64,000 nucleotides of DNA from Mycobacterium sp. 050128 (lineage in GTDB: Bacteria; Actinomycetota; Actinomycetes; Mycobacteriales; Mycobacteriaceae). This document shows positions 20,878-32,766 of the stretch, piece by piece; positions within the stretch are counted from its first letter, which is position 1; each line of letters starts with the position of its first letter. The position numbers were made by a program, and so were the translations under genes. Where the stretch lies: assembly GCF_036409155.1 (NCBI RefSeq), contig NZ_JAZGLW010000004.1:521340-585339 (forward strand), written 5' to 3'. The notes under the pieces were generated by a model. It did not search any database. It had not been told where the DNA came from and saw nothing but the letters and a program-made list of their open reading frames with translations.

Positions 20878-21798
20878 CGCCGCGGTCGCGGCGGTGCACG
20901 CCGCGGCACCCGCGACGTGGATGGCGACCAGGGTGGCGGGGACGCCGGTGAAGTACTGCGTGGTGCCGACGGCCGCCTGTAAGCACACCAGCCCGAGCAG
21001 CACCCCCAGCCGCAGCAGGATCGGCCGCGCCGCGCGGATCGCCAGCAGCCCGAAGCCCAGCCCGACCAACAGCGCGAGATAGGCGACCAAGAGCGAGGAA
21101 TGCATATGCACCAGCGTGGTGACCTCGACTTTCAGCCGCGGCACGGTCCGGCTGGGACTGCGGTCTCCCGCATGCGGCCCGGCCGCGGTGACCAGCGTGC
21201 CGGTGATCAGCAGCACCGCCAGGTTCACCCCGGTCAGCGCCGTGAGCAGGCGCAGCGGCCTGGCCACCCGCTCGCGCACGACGCCGTCGTCCGGCTCGCC
21301 GATCTTGACGTAGAGCAGCACCGACAGCCACACCATCGACATCGACACGAGCAGATGGATGGCTACCGTCCACCACAGCAGCCCGGTGCGCACGGTGATG
21401 CCGCCGATCACGGCCTGCACCACCGTCGACACCGGCATCAGCCAGGCGTAGATCAGCACCTCGAGCCGCCGGCGGGCCCGGTATACCGCCAGCACAGCCA
21501 GCGCCGCGGTGACCACGACCGCGAGGCTCAACAGCCGGTTGCCGAACTCGACGGCCTGATGCACTTGCGGCACCTCGGCGACCGCGACCGGGACGAAACT
21601 GCCCGGGAAACACTGCGGCCAGGTGGGGCAACCCAGTCCCGACGCGGTGACCCGAACGATTGAACCGGTGACCGCTATGCCGCCCTGAGAAACGACCACG
21701 GCGGCGGCGATGATCCGCTGGACCCGCAGGCTGGGGTCGGGGAGCAGGTCCACCAACCGCATCAGCACTCGTCTTACCACCGCCCGATCGTAAGCCAA
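20827..21798 (-). CDS. ctaA: Heme A synthase (COX15/CtaA family)
   Basis: Oxidises heme O to heme A for cytochrome aa3. 323 residues with about eight membrane helices in two four-helix halves. N-terminal half has TGSIVRVTASGLGCPTWPQC with the conserved extracytoplasmic cysteines, followed by VHQAVEFGNRLLS with a heme-ligand His; further His residues lie at IHLLVSMS, VHMHSSLL and IHVAGAA. Corresponds to Rv1456c. The start could be ATG 21798 or the internal MRLVDLL. Convergent with, and overlapping by 51 bases, the gene at 20230. Confidence 0.9.
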   Translation of the reverse strand: MAYDRAVVRRVLMRLVDLLPDPSLRVQRIIAAAVVVSQGGIAVTGSIVRVTASGLGCPTWPQCFPGSFVPVAVAEVPQVHQAVEFGNRLLSLAVVVTAALAVLAVYRARRRLEVLIYAWLMPVSTVVQAVIGGITVRTGLLWWTVAIHLLVSMSMVWLSVLLYVKIGEPDDGVVRERVARPLRLLTALTGVNLAVLLITGTLVTAAGPHAGDRSPSRTVPRLKVEVTTLVHMHSSLLVAYLALLVGLGFGLLAIRAARPILLRLGVLLGLVCLQAAVGTTQYFTGVPATLVAIHVAGAAACTAATAALWASMRERAEPEPLAG

Positions 21799-21910
21799 TG
21801 AAAACTACAAAATGTAGTAGGGCTGCCGGCGCCGAGGCGGTAAATCGCAGGCCTGCCTCGGCGTGTCGGCTGCGTGGTGGCGGTGTCGGGGGCGGCCCAA
21901 GGGCCACCGC

Positions 21911-22696
21911 TCAGGTGAACCGGAACCAGCGCAGCGCGCCCAGCGCGGCGACCGCGCCCCACACGGCCAGGACGACGACGCCGAACCAGTCGACCGACAG
22001 TGTCATCGCCTGCGACAGCGCCTCGGTCAGCGCGCCGGACGGGGTGAGCCGGGCCGCCCATTTGACCGCGGTCGGGATCATGTTCGTCTCGAGGGTGAGT
22101 GCGCCCAGCCCGGCGAAGACGAACCACATCAAGTTGGCGACCGCGAGGACGATCTCGGCGCGCAGCGTGCCACCGAGCAGCAGGCCGAGTGCGGTGAAGG
22201 CGGCGGTGCCCAGCGCGATGACGGCCGCGCCCAGCACAAGAGCCAGCGGTGCGGGCCGCCAGCCCAGCGCAAAACCGATGGCGCCCAGGATGATTGCCTG
22301 CAGAAACACGACGGTGATCACGGCCAGGGATTTGCCGGCGATAATGCCCCAGACCGGAAGTGGAGTGGCCCCAAGCCGTTTCAAAGCCCCATACCTGCGG
22401 TCGAACGCGATCGCGATCGCCTGCCCGGTGAATGCCGTCGAAATCAGAGCCAGCGCCATGATGGCCGGCACGAACGCCGCGGCGCGGTTGTGGCCGAATG
22501 AGCCGAACGGCAGCAGCGTCAGCCCGACCAGCAGCGTGATCGGGATGAACATCGTCAGCAGCAGCTGTTCTCCGTTGCGCAGCAACAGCTTCAGCTCCAG
22601 CCCGAACTGGGCGGCCAGCATTTTCGGCACGGCGCTGGGACGCGGATCGGGGGTGAAGGTTCCGGGCGGAAACGCCGGGGTGTTGGTGTCGGTCAC
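21911..22696 (-). CDS. ABC-2 type transporter permease
   Basis: 261 residues from GTG 22696, which overlaps the stop of the ATPase gene by four bases; the longer open frame upstream runs through that gene. Six predicted membrane helices, including LLLTMFIPITLLVGLTLLPF, VFLQAIILGAIGFALG, TALGLLLGG and VVVLAVWGAVAALG. Between helices 2 and 3 AIAIAFDRRYGALKRLGATP is the typical ABC-2 coupling segment. Corresponds to Rv1457c; substrate unknown. Being beside heme A synthesis and mptB does not decide the cargo. Confidence 0.9.
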   Translation of the reverse strand: MTDTNTPAFPPGTFTPDPRPSAVPKMLAAQFGLELKLLLRNGEQLLLTMFIPITLLVGLTLLPFGSFGHNRAAAFVPAIMALALISTAFTGQAIAIAFDRRYGALKRLGATPLPVWGIIAGKSLAVITVVFLQAIILGAIGFALGWRPAPLALVLGAAVIALGTAAFTALGLLLGGTLRAEIVLAVANLMWFVFAGLGALTLETNMIPTAVKWAARLTPSGALTEALSQAMTLSVDWFGVVVLAVWGAVAALGALRWFRFT

Positions 22697-23643
22697 GATC
22701 GTAACTTCCTGCCGGTGAGCTCCAGGAACACATCTTCGAGACTGCGTTGCTCTACCCGCATATCGGTTGCCAGCACATCGATTTGGGCGCACCACGCCGT
22801 CACGGTCGCCAGCACCTGCGGGTCGACCGGGCCCTCGACCAGGTACTCGCCCGGGGTCACCTCGGTGGTCTTGTAGTCCTCCGGCAGCGCAGAAGCCAAC
22901 AGCGACAAGTCGAGTCGCGGCGGCGCGGTGAACCGCACCTGGTCTTTCGCGCCGGAGCGCATCAGCTCCGCCGGCGTGCCTTCGGCGACCGTCGCCCCCC
23001 GGTCGATGATCACGATCCGGTCGGCGAGCTCCTCGGCCTCCTTGAGCTGGTGCGTGGTCAGCACCACCGTCACGCCGTCGCGGCGCAACGCGTCGATCAG
23101 TTCCCACACCAAGAGCCGGGCATGCGCGTCCATGCCGGCGGTGGGCTCGTCGAGGAACACCAGTTCCGGACGGCCGACCAGCGCGCAGGCCAGCGCGAGC
23201 CGTTGCTGCTGTCCGCCCGAGAGTCGCCGGTACGTGGTGCGGGCGGCATCGGTGAGGCCCAGGGTCGCCAGCAGCCACTGCGGGTCCAGCGGGTCGGCGG
23301 CGTAAGAAGCCACCAGGTCCAGCATTTCGCCGGCGCGCGCGGCCGGGTACCCGCCGCCGCCCTGCAGCATCACCCCGATACGCGCGCGCAACCTGGTGTT
23401 GTCGGCGACCGGGTCCAGGCCCAGCACCTCGATCGTGCCGGCGTCGGGGCGGACGAAGCCCTCACACATCTCGACCGTGGTCGTCTTGCCGGCGCCGTTG
23501 GGCCCCAGCAGGGCCAGCACCTCCGCGGCGCGCACTTCGAGATCGAGATTGGCGACGGCGGTCGTCGAGCCGTAGTGCTTACTCACCCCGCGCAGCCGCA
23601 CCACTGTTTCGGGGGCTTGGGGGTCTAGGGGACCCGAACTCAC
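22693..23643 (-). CDS. ABC transporter ATP-binding protein (drug/lipid exporter type)
   Basis: 316 residues. Walker A GPNGAGKTTT (about 47-56), Q-loop region GVMLQGGGGYPAARAGE, signature RLSGGQQQRLALA, Walker B LVFLDEPTAGMD, and H-loop TTHQLKEAEELADR. The C-terminal DUF4162-like tail (about 215-316) is typical of DrrA/CcmA-type exporters. Pairs with the permease just downstream (GTGA overlap) and overlaps mptB by four bases upstream, so all three are one transcript. Corresponds to Rv1458c. Confidence 0.93.
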   Translation of the reverse strand: MSSGPLDPQAPETVVRLRGVSKHYGSTTAVANLDLEVRAAEVLALLGPNGAGKTTTVEMCEGFVRPDAGTIEVLGLDPVADNTRLRARIGVMLQGGGGYPAARAGEMLDLVASYAADPLDPQWLLATLGLTDAARTTYRRLSGGQQQRLALACALVGRPELVFLDEPTAGMDAHARLLVWELIDALRRDGVTVVLTTHQLKEAEELADRIVIIDRGATVAEGTPAELMRSGAKDQVRFTAPPRLDLSLLASALPEDYKTTEVTPGEYLVEGPVDPQVLATVTAWCAQIDVLATDMRVEQRSLEDVFLELTGRKLRS

Positions 23644-25352
23644 GTCGAGTCAGCGTAGGCGTCGGGTGCCGACTCGGAGCGAGGGGTGGCGCGCGCGGTC
23701 TCGACGGTCGCGGGGGGCTGGGCGCCGGGCGGCCCCTCGCCGTTGTCGATCGGCGCGGACTGCAGCGGCCGCCACGGCAGGCGGGTGTACGTCAGCGCGA
23801 CCAGCACGGCCATCACCGCCGCGCTGGCCAGCGTGGCATCCAGGATCTGGAACAGCGCAAAGCGGTCGCCGTTGGCGGTCGGTCCGAAGATCCCGACGAC
23901 GAGCGTGATCACGATGACCGTCTCGCGGAAGCCGGTGCGCGTCGCCCAGCAGGCCAGCGGAATGATCGCCCACAGCAGGTACCAGGGCTGCACGACGGGA
24001 AACAGCAGCACGCAGATGCCCAGCGCGACGCCCAGGCCGCCGATCGGGTGCAGCCGGCCGCGGAACACCGCGAACAGCAACCAGCTGACCAGCACCATGA
24101 TGATCAGCACGCCGATAAAACGGGTCAGAGCCAGCACGGCAGTGGTGTGATCGCCCAGGCCCAGCAGAATTCCGACCTGCCCGGTGGCCAGGGCCAGCAG
24201 CGTTGGTGGCGACATCCAGCTGCGCACGACGTTGGCGGTGCCCAGCGTGAACATCCAGCCGAATCCGAGCCCGCTGGCCCAGCCCACCAGGCCCATCACC
24301 GCCAGCGACAGCGACCCGATCCCGCCGCCGGCCAGCAGCAGCGCGCGCAGGGTGCCGCCCCAGCGGTGAGCCAGCGCCATCGTGACGAATCCCAGCGCCA
24401 ACAGCGAGGGCAGCTTCACCTGCGAGGACAGCGTGATCAGGATGGACCCTGCCAGCAACATGCCCAGCGGCTCCCAGTCGGGGCCCAACCGTCGCCACGA
24501 GACGGGCCGCAGTTGTGGCGCATCGATACCGCGCAGCGCGTACTCGGCGCCGGCCAGCATCAACCCGAGCATCAGCGCTTCGTTGTGGATGCCGGCGACC
24601 AGATGCATCAGCAACAGCGGATTGGCCACGCCCAGCCACAGCGCGCTGACCTCGGCGACGCCGCAACGCCGGGCCAGCCGCGGTACGGCCCACACGATCA
24701 TCGCCACACCGGCCAGCACCACCAACCGGTGGCAGAGCACCGCGGCGACGATGTTCTCGCCGGTCAGCGCCGAGATGCCGCGCCCGATCCACAGGAACAA
24801 CGGCCCGTAGGGGGCCGGCGTCTCGCGCCACACGCTGGGCACCGACAGGGTGAACACATGGCCGAGACCTAGCCCGGACGCGGGACCGACCTGGTAGGGG
24901 TCGAGGCCCTCCAGCGAGATCTGGCTCTGGGCCAGGTAGGAGTAGACATCCTTGCTGTACATCGGCGGCGCGATCAGCAGCGGCAGCATCCACAGCACCA
25001 GGGTGCGATCCAGGTCGCCGCGCGACATCTGCCGCTTGCCCAGCGCGAATCGGCCCAGCATCAGCCAGGCCAGCGCCATCATGACCGCCCCGACCGTGGT
25101 CATCGTCAACGACACCGTCTGGATGCGGGACGGCAGGTTCAGCAGCCGCACGCCGAACGTGGGGTCCTGGACGACGGGACGGGCGCCGGCGCCCAGGGCG
25201 CCGATCCCCATCAGGACCGTTCCGGTGGCGCCGAACAGGCGGGTGCGCCGAAGTGCGGTGAGTTCGGTCTCATTAAGCGGTGAGCCCACGGGCTTCTCGT
25301 CGCCGTGCAACGCGGCGATCGAGGAGCTCAGCGAGTGGTGGCGCTCTGCCAT
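23640..25352 (-). CDS. mptB: Alpha-(1->6)-mannopyranosyltransferase MptB
   Basis: Polyprenyl-phosphomannose-dependent GT-C glycosyltransferase that starts the mannan core of lipomannan/lipoarabinomannan; in M. tuberculosis it is Rv1459c. 570 residues, about 13 hydrophobic helices, with the short extracytoplasmic loop PPMYSKDVYSYLAQ (acidic residue for activity, around residue 133) and APYGPLFLWIGRGIS. The C-terminal tail of ~45 residues is hydrophilic, Pro/Ala-rich and probably cytoplasmic. First gene of the minus-strand mptB-ABC operon; diverges from sufR. Confidence 0.9.
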   Translation of the reverse strand: MAERHHSLSSSIAALHGDEKPVGSPLNETELTALRRTRLFGATGTVLMGIGALGAGARPVVQDPTFGVRLLNLPSRIQTVSLTMTTVGAVMMALAWLMLGRFALGKRQMSRGDLDRTLVLWMLPLLIAPPMYSKDVYSYLAQSQISLEGLDPYQVGPASGLGLGHVFTLSVPSVWRETPAPYGPLFLWIGRGISALTGENIVAAVLCHRLVVLAGVAMIVWAVPRLARRCGVAEVSALWLGVANPLLLMHLVAGIHNEALMLGLMLAGAEYALRGIDAPQLRPVSWRRLGPDWEPLGMLLAGSILITLSSQVKLPSLLALGFVTMALAHRWGGTLRALLLAGGGIGSLSLAVMGLVGWASGLGFGWMFTLGTANVVRSWMSPPTLLALATGQVGILLGLGDHTTAVLALTRFIGVLIIMVLVSWLLFAVFRGRLHPIGGLGVALGICVLLFPVVQPWYLLWAIIPLACWATRTGFRETVIVITLVVGIFGPTANGDRFALFQILDATLASAAVMAVLVALTYTRLPWRPLQSAPIDNGEGPPGAQPPATVETARATPRSESAPDAYADST

Positions 25353-25461
25353 CAGTGCAGCGTAGCGGCATGTCGCGAAGCCGCCGCCCGGTGCTCACCG
25401 CGCGATCGGGACGACCCGCCACTGAGGGCAGCCTTGCTAGACCGATTTCCGGAATTGCGTC

Positions 25462-25476
25462 ACACTGGTGTGGTGA
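25462..25476. promoter_or_regulatory. Candidate SufR operator overlapping the sufR start
   Basis: ACACT-N5-GGTGA matches nine of ten defined positions of the reported mycobacterial SufR palindrome ACACT-N5-TGTGA (recalled from the literature). CACACT (25461-25466) also resembles a -10 box placed for a leaderless message at GTG 25473. A repressor here would block initiation of its own operon, giving autoregulation. Confidence 0.6.
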
Positions 25477-26222
25477 AAATCCGGACCGCTGAGGAAGCCC
25501 AGGGAGCCGGCGTCGTGCCTGCAACCGGTGCCGCGGCTCCGACCATCATGCCGGACGGTCACACCCGCCGCGCCATCGTGCGGCTGCTGCTGGAATCCGG
25601 GTCGATCACCGTCAGCGAGATCTGTGACCGGCTGGGTCTGGCGGCCGCCGGCGTGCGGCGTCACCTGGACGCGCTGATCGACGCGGGCGACGCGGAATCG
25701 GCGGCTGCCGCGGCATGGCAGCAGGCCGGACGCGGGCGCCCCGCGAAGCGTTTCCGGTTGACGGCGGCCGGCCGGGCCAAGCTCGACCACTCCTACGACG
25801 ACCTGGCGGTCGCGGCCATGCGCCAACTGCGCGAGATCGGTGGACAGGGTGCGCTGCAGACGTTCGCCCGGCGCCGTATCGACACGATCCTGGCCGACGT
25901 CGAGCCCGCCGGCAGTGCCGACGACGCCGCCGTCGAGGCCGCCGCCGAGCGGGTGGCCGGTGCGCTGACGAAGGCCGGCTACGTCGCCACCACGACCCGG
26001 GTGGGCCCGCCGCTGCACGGCGTGCAGATCTGCCAGCACCACTGCCCGGTATCGCATGTCGCCGAGGAATTCCCGGAATTGTGCGAGGCCGAGCGGGAAG
26101 CCATGGCCGAAGTTCTCGGCACTCACGTGCAGCGGTTGGCGACGATCGTCAACGGCGATTGCGCCTGTACCACCCATGTACCGCTCGCACCGGTTGCGAG
26201 CAACACCGCAAGCAAGACCTAG
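25473..26222 (+). CDS. sufR: SufR, iron-sulfur-sensing repressor of the suf operon
   Basis: 249 residues from GTG 25473 (GTG 25470 is equally possible). N-terminal winged helix-turn-helix (about 30-105): RRAIVRLLLESGSITVSEIC, DRLGLAAAGVRRHLDAL, then the wing GRGRPAKRFRLT. The C-terminal half carries the cluster cysteines: CQHHC (187, 191), ELCEAE (204) and DCAC (230, 232). When holo- or apo-protein binds is known only from orthologues (Rv1460). An alternative start at GTG 25515 has AGGGAG eight bases upstream and would leave the operator fully outside the coding sequence. Confidence 0.92.
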   Translation: MKIRTAEEAQGAGVVPATGAAAPTIMPDGHTRRAIVRLLLESGSITVSEICDRLGLAAAGVRRHLDALIDAGDAESAAAAAWQQAGRGRPAKRFRLTAAGRAKLDHSYDDLAVAAMRQLREIGGQGALQTFARRRIDTILADVEPAGSADDAAVEAAAERVAGALTKAGYVATTTRVGPPLHGVQICQHHCPVSHVAEEFPELCEAEREAMAEVLGTHVQRLATIVNGDCACTTHVPLAPVASNTASKT

Positions 26223-26273
26223 CATCATGCGGCGCCCAGCCCGCGCCCGCACCAACACCAAAGGAGCGTCCGA

Positions 26274-27737
26274 ATGACTCTCACGCCAGAGGCAACCACG
26301 CCGTCGGTTACCGGAGCGCCTCCAGCACCCCTGACCCAGGAGCAGGCGATCGCATCCCTGGGCAAGTACGGCTACGGCTGGTCGGATTCCGACGTGGCGG
26401 GCGCCAGCGCGCAGCGCGGGCTTTCTGAGGCGGTCGTCCGGGACATCTCGGCGAAGAAGAGCGAGCCCGAGTGGATGCTGCAGATCCGGCTGAAGGCGTT
26501 GCGGACCTTCGACAAGAAGCCGATGCCGAACTGGGGTTCCAACCTCGAGGGCATCCACTTCGACAACATCAAGTACTTCGTGCGCTCCAGCGAGAAGCAG
26601 GCCGCGACCTGGGACGATCTGCCCGCCGACATCAAGAACACCTACGACAGGCTGGGCATCCCGGAAGCCGAGAAGCAGCGACTGGTCTCCGGTGTCGCCG
26701 CCCAGTACGAGTCAGAGGTGGTCTACCACTCCATCCGTGAGGATCTGGAGAAGCTGGGCGTCATCTTCCTCGACACCGACAGCGGTCTGCGGGAACACCC
26801 GGAGATCTTCAAGCAGTACTTCGGCAGCGTGATCCCCGCCGGCGACAACAAGTTCTCCGCGCTCAATACCGCTGTCTGGTCGGGCGGTTCGTTCATCTAC
26901 GTGCCGCCGGGCGTGCACGTCGACATCCCGCTGCAGGCCTACTTCCGGATCAACACCGAGAACATGGGCCAGTTCGAGCGCACCCTGATCATCGTCGACG
27001 AGGGTGCCTTCGTGCACTACGTCGAGGGCTGTACCGCGCCGATCTACAAGAGCGACTCGCTGCACTCCGCGGTGGTCGAGATCATCGTGAAGCCCGGTGG
27101 CCGTTGCCGGTACACGACGATCCAGAACTGGTCGAACAACGTGTACAACCTGGTCACCAAGCGTGCCCGCGCCGAAGCCGGCGCCACGATGGAGTGGGTC
27201 GACGGCAACATCGGGTCCAAGGTGACGATGAAGTACCCGGCGGTCTGGATGACCGGCGAATACGCCAAGGGCGAGGTGCTCTCGGTGGCGTTCGCCGGCG
27301 AGGGTCAGCACCAGGACACCGGCGCCAAGATGCTGCACCTGGCGCCCAACACGTCGAGCAACATCGTCTCCAAGTCGGTGGCACGCGGCGGTGGCCGCGC
27401 GTCCTACCGCGGCCTGGTGCAGGTGAACAAGGGCGCCCACGGATCGCGCTCCAGCGTGAAATGCGATGCGCTGCTTGTCGATACGATCAGCCGCAGCGAC
27501 ACCTACCCGTACGTCGACATCCGTGAGGACGACGTGACGATGGGTCACGAGGCCACCGTGTCCAAGGTCAGCGAGGACCAGCTCTTCTACCTGATGAGCC
27601 GCGGCATGACCGAGGACGAGGCGATGGCGATGGTCGTGCGCGGCTTCGTCGAGCCGATCGCCAAGGAACTGCCGATGGAGTACGCGCTGGAGCTCAACCG
27701 GCTGATCGAGCTGCAGATGGAAGGTGCGGTCGGTTAG
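26274..27737 (+). CDS. sufB: Fe-S cluster scaffold protein SufB, without intein
   Basis: Core of the SufBC2D scaffold complex. 487 residues in one uninterrupted frame. N-terminal helical part contains [18 protein letters not shown]; the beta-helix core has [32 protein letters not shown] (invariant Cys) and [20 protein letters not shown]-terminal [20 protein letters not shown]. The M. tuberculosis and M. leprae SufB carry inteins (from memory); none is present here. AAGGAG lies just upstream of the ATG. One-base overlap with sufD. Confidence 0.97.
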   Translation: MTLTPEATTPSVTGAPPAPLTQEQAIASLGKYGYGWSDSDVAGASAQRGLSEAVVRDISAKKSEPEWMLQIRLKALRTFDKKPMPNWGSNLEGIHFDNIKYFVRSSEKQAATWDDLPADIKNTYDRLGIPEAEKQRLVSGVAAQYESEVVYHSIREDLEKLGVIFLDTDSGLREHPEIFKQYFGSVIPAGDNKFSALNTAVWSGGSFIYVPPGVHVDIPLQAYFRINTENMGQFERTLIIVDEGAFVHYVEGCTAPIYKSDSLHSAVVEIIVKPGGRCRYTTIQNWSNNVYNLVTKRARAEAGATMEWVDGNIGSKVTMKYPAVWMTGEYAKGEVLSVAFAGEGQHQDTGAKMLHLAPNTSSNIVSKSVARGGGRASYRGLVQVNKGAHGSRSSVKCDALLVDTISRSDTYPYVDIREDDVTMGHEATVSKVSEDQLFYLMSRGMTEDEAMAMVVRGFVEPIAKELPMEYALELNRLIELQMEGAVG

Positions 27738-28920
27738 TGACGAATGTGACTGAAGCGGTTGAGGGTTCGGCCCTCACCGCTGCCAATAAGGGTGGGCTGT
27801 TCGCGTCCTTCGACGTGGACGCCTTCGAGGTTCCGCACGGTCGCGACGAGCTCTGGCGGTTCACCCCGCTGCGACGGTTGCGCGGACTGCACGACGGCTC
27901 GGCCGTCGCCAACGGCAAGGCCGACATCAGTGTCGGCGAACAGCCCGGCGTACAGACCGAAATCGTGCGCCGCGGCGACGAGCGTCTTGGCCAGGGCGGT
28001 GTCCCCGCCGATCGTGTTGCGGCCCAAGCGTTCTCGTCGTTCAACTCCGCGACGGTGGTGACCGTCGCGCGTGACACCGAGGTCGCCAAGCCGATCGAAA
28101 TCGCGATCACCGGGCCCGGCGAGGGCGCGGTCGCCTACGGGCATCTGCAGATCCGCGTCGAAGAACTCGCCCGCGCGATCTTCGTCATCGACCTGCGCGG
28201 CAGCGGGACCTACGCCGACAACGTCGAGATCATCGTCGGCGACGCGGCAGCCGTCAGGGTGATCTGGATCGCCGACTGGGCCGACGACATGGTGCACGTC
28301 AGCGCCCATCACGCACGGCTGGGCAAGGATTCGGTGCTCGGCCACGTCAACGTGACGCTCGGGGGCGATCTGGTGCGTACGTCGACGACGGTGCGATTCA
28401 CCGCGCCCGGCGGCGACGCCCAGCTGCTCGGTACCTACTTCGCCGACGACGGTCAGCACTTCGAATCGCGGTTGCTCGTCGACCACGCGCAGCCCAACTG
28501 CCGCTCGGACGTGTTGTACAAGGGTGCGCTGCAAGGCGATCCGGACTCCGCGCGGCCCGACGCCCACACGGTCTGGATCGGCGATGTGCTGATCAGGGCC
28601 GAGGCCACCGGCACCGACACGTATGAGGCGAACCGCAATCTGGTGCTCACCGACGGCGCCCGCGCCGATTCGGTACCCAACCTCGAGATCGAGACGGGCG
28701 AGATCGTCGGCGCCGGACATGCAAGTGCCACCGGAAGATTCGACGACGAGCAGGTGTTTTATCTGCGGGCCCGCGGTATCCCGGAGGACCAGGCCCGCCG
28801 GCTGATTGTGCGCGGCTTCTTCGCCGAGATCATCCAGAAGATCGCCGTGGCCGCCGTGCGCGAACGGCTGACCGAGGCCATCGAACACGAACTTGAGTTA
28901 ACCGAAGGAACCAAGAACTG

Positions 28921-28921
<1 letters not shown>
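27737..28921 (+). CDS. sufD: Fe-S cluster assembly protein SufD
   Basis: Partner of SufB and SufC in the scaffold. 394 residues starting at GTG 27737. N-terminal FEVPHGRDELWRFTPLRRLR, central beta-helix with LGHVNVTLGGDLVRTSTTVR and YKGALQGDPDSARPDAHTVW, and the SufB/D-shared C-terminal signature EDQARRLIVRGFFAEII (about 350-370). TGA and ATG of sufC overlap (ATGA at 28918-28921 region), so stoichiometry with SufC is probably set by coupling. Confidence 0.95.
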
Positions 28922-30998
<2,077 letters not shown>

Positions 30999-31001
30999 GC
31001 C

Positions 31002-31463
31002 GTGCGTCTGGAGCAGATGTATCAGGACGTGATCCTCGATCACTACAAACACCCGCAGCATCGCGGGCTGCGCGAGCCGTTCGGCGCGCAGGTGTCTCAC
31101 GTGAACCCGATCTGCGGCGACGAGGTCACGCTGCGGGTGGCGTTGTCCGACGACGGCCAGACCGTCACCGATGTTTCCTATGACGGGCAGGGCTGTTCGA
31201 TCAGCCAGGCAGCCACCTCGGTGCTGACCCAGCAGGTCATCGGACAGAGCGTGGGGGAGGCGCTGAAGACCATCACCGCGTTCACCGAAATGGTGTCGTC
31301 GCGGGGAACGGTCGAAGGCGACGAGGACGTGCTGGGCGACGGCATCGCCTTCGCCGGAGTTGCCAAGTACCCGGCCCGGGTGAAATGTGCTCTGCTGGGC
31401 TGGATGGCATGCAAAGACGCACTGGCCCAAGCCAGCCATGCTTTCGAGGAGGACCAACGATGA
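31002..31463 (+). CDS. sufU: SufU zinc-dependent sulfurtransferase
   Basis: Accepts sulfur from SufS. 153 residues from GTG 31002. The three zinc/sulfur cysteines are in NPICGDEV (about 43), GQGCSISQAA (about 68) and VKCALLGW (about 129), with Asp in GDE; the ~20-residue insertion before the third cysteine that distinguishes SufU from IscU is present. Its TGA overlaps the ATG of sufT. Confidence 0.95.
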   Translation: MRLEQMYQDVILDHYKHPQHRGLREPFGAQVSHVNPICGDEVTLRVALSDDGQTVTDVSYDGQGCSISQAATSVLTQQVIGQSVGEALKTITAFTEMVSSRGTVEGDEDVLGDGIAFAGVAKYPARVKCALLGWMACKDALAQASHAFEEDQR

Positions 31464-31807
31464 GCGAAACCACCGCACCCGACCAGGAATTCATCGCCGA
31501 CCTCGAGGAGGCGATGCGCGACGTCGTCGACCCCGAACTCGGGATCAACGTCGTCGACCTGGGACTGGTCTACGGCCTCAACGTCGAACAGGGCGACGAG
31601 GGCAAGGTCGCGACCATTGACATGACGCTGACGTCGGCGGCCTGCCCGCTGACCGATGTGATCGAAGACCAGTCGCGCAGCGCCCTGGTCGGCAGCGGTC
31701 TGGTCAACGACATCCGGATCAACTGGGTGTGGAACCCGCCGTGGGGCCCGGACAAGATCACCGAGGACGGACGCGAGCAGTTGCGCGCCCTCGGCTTCAC
31801 CGTTTAG
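31460..31807 (+). CDS. sufT: SufT, MIP18/DUF59 Fe-S carrier-maturation protein
   Basis: 115 residues from ATG 31460, overlapping the sufU stop as ATGA. DUF59 pattern: EAMRDVVDPELGINVVDLGL, then MTLTSAACPLTDVIEDQSR with the conserved Cys in the TxxxCP loop, and VWNPPWGPDKITEDGREQLR. Last gene of the suf operon; equals Rv1466. Its stop interlocks with that of the convergent lipoprotein gene (TTAG). Confidence 0.93.
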   Translation: MSETTAPDQEFIADLEEAMRDVVDPELGINVVDLGLVYGLNVEQGDEGKVATIDMTLTSAACPLTDVIEDQSRSALVGSGLVNDIRINWVWNPPWGPDKITEDGREQLRALGFTV

Positions 31808-32589
31808 CTGCGGTGACCCGCGGGCTTTTTGCCTCCACATTTGCCGTCGTGGGCGGGACGCAGGTCGATGCTCGTCGCTTGTAGCGTGCCGCTGCCGTCC
31901 TGAGTCCCTTGCGCCGTCATGCATTTGCCTTGCGCGATGGCCTGGGTGTCGGCACCGGCCTGCTTGTTGTATCGCGTCTGGTCGGTGACCGTGACCGGCG
32001 TCTGCGAGCTGGCGCCGCCGGAATCGGTGCTCGTGACGGTGATGGTGTTACCGGCGACGGACGTGACGGTGCCCCGCAGCGGGGCGTGCTTGGCGGGCGC
32101 GCCGGATGGCGCGGGAGTTGTCGAGTCGCCGGGCGCGGCCGGCTTGCCGGGCGGGCACTTCCCGTCGACGGCGGGGCTCACCCGCACCGACGCCGCGGTG
32201 ATCGGCTGGCCGGGCTGGGATTCCTGGTGGGCGGGCCGCACAGTGACGCAACTGCCGGCGGTGACGTCGCCGAGCGCGGCCGGGGTCACCTCGGTGACTT
32301 TGGTCGACGGCGTGAAAGCGACGGCGGCATTGCCCTTTTCCTGGGTGACCTGGGCCGTGTTTCCTGACACCGACGCGATCAGTCCACGCACCCGAGCCTG
32401 GCCGGCGGCCGGCGGCGTCGTCGTGGGTGCCGTCGCCGATGGCGACGCGGAACTTGTGGTGCTGGCTGAGGTGGCCGGTCTGGACGTGTTCGACGAACCG
32501 CACGCCACGACGGATGCCGCGGTGACTCCGGTGACCGCGAGCAAGGCGAACCGGGCGAGCCGAGACGGGTGAGAGCTGGCAGGCAACAA
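31804..32589 (-). CDS. Putative lipoprotein with two DUF5666-like domains
   Basis: 261 residues. Signal sequence SRLARFALLAVTGVTAASVVAC ends in a lipobox-like VVAC (Cys about residue 30), followed by a Ser/Thr/Pro-rich linker. Two similar beta-rich domains follow (about 65-140 and 165-250), each starting RGxIxSVxGNTxxVT and ending in a segment rich in Gly, Lys and Cys (DGKCPPGKP, DGKCGGKKP). The DUF5666 assignment rests on that repeated pattern. It is not in this place in M. tuberculosis as I recall it. Role unknown; probably anchored on the outer face of the cytoplasmic membrane. Confidence 0.7.
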   Translation of the reverse strand: MLPASSHPSRLARFALLAVTGVTAASVVACGSSNTSRPATSASTTSSASPSATAPTTTPPAAGQARVRGLIASVSGNTAQVTQEKGNAAVAFTPSTKVTEVTPAALGDVTAGSCVTVRPAHQESQPGQPITAASVRVSPAVDGKCPPGKPAAPGDSTTPAPSGAPAKHAPLRGTVTSVAGNTITVTSTDSGGASSQTPVTVTDQTRYNKQAGADTQAIAQGKCMTAQGTQDGSGTLQATSIDLRPAHDGKCGGKKPAGHRS

Positions 32590-32766
32590 CGTTTCTCCAA
32601 TCGTCGGGTTGGTCCCAACGACGGGTCTACCGGATCCAGCTGTGCCCGAGCTATGAGTTCACGCCGCCAAGGTGTAGGGCGCGGTTGGCCCCCCACGAAT
32701 TGGGGTATGCCCGGCTCAGCCCATCTCGATGTGGGTGTCGGTTTCTGGGGGGATGAGTGATCGGCG

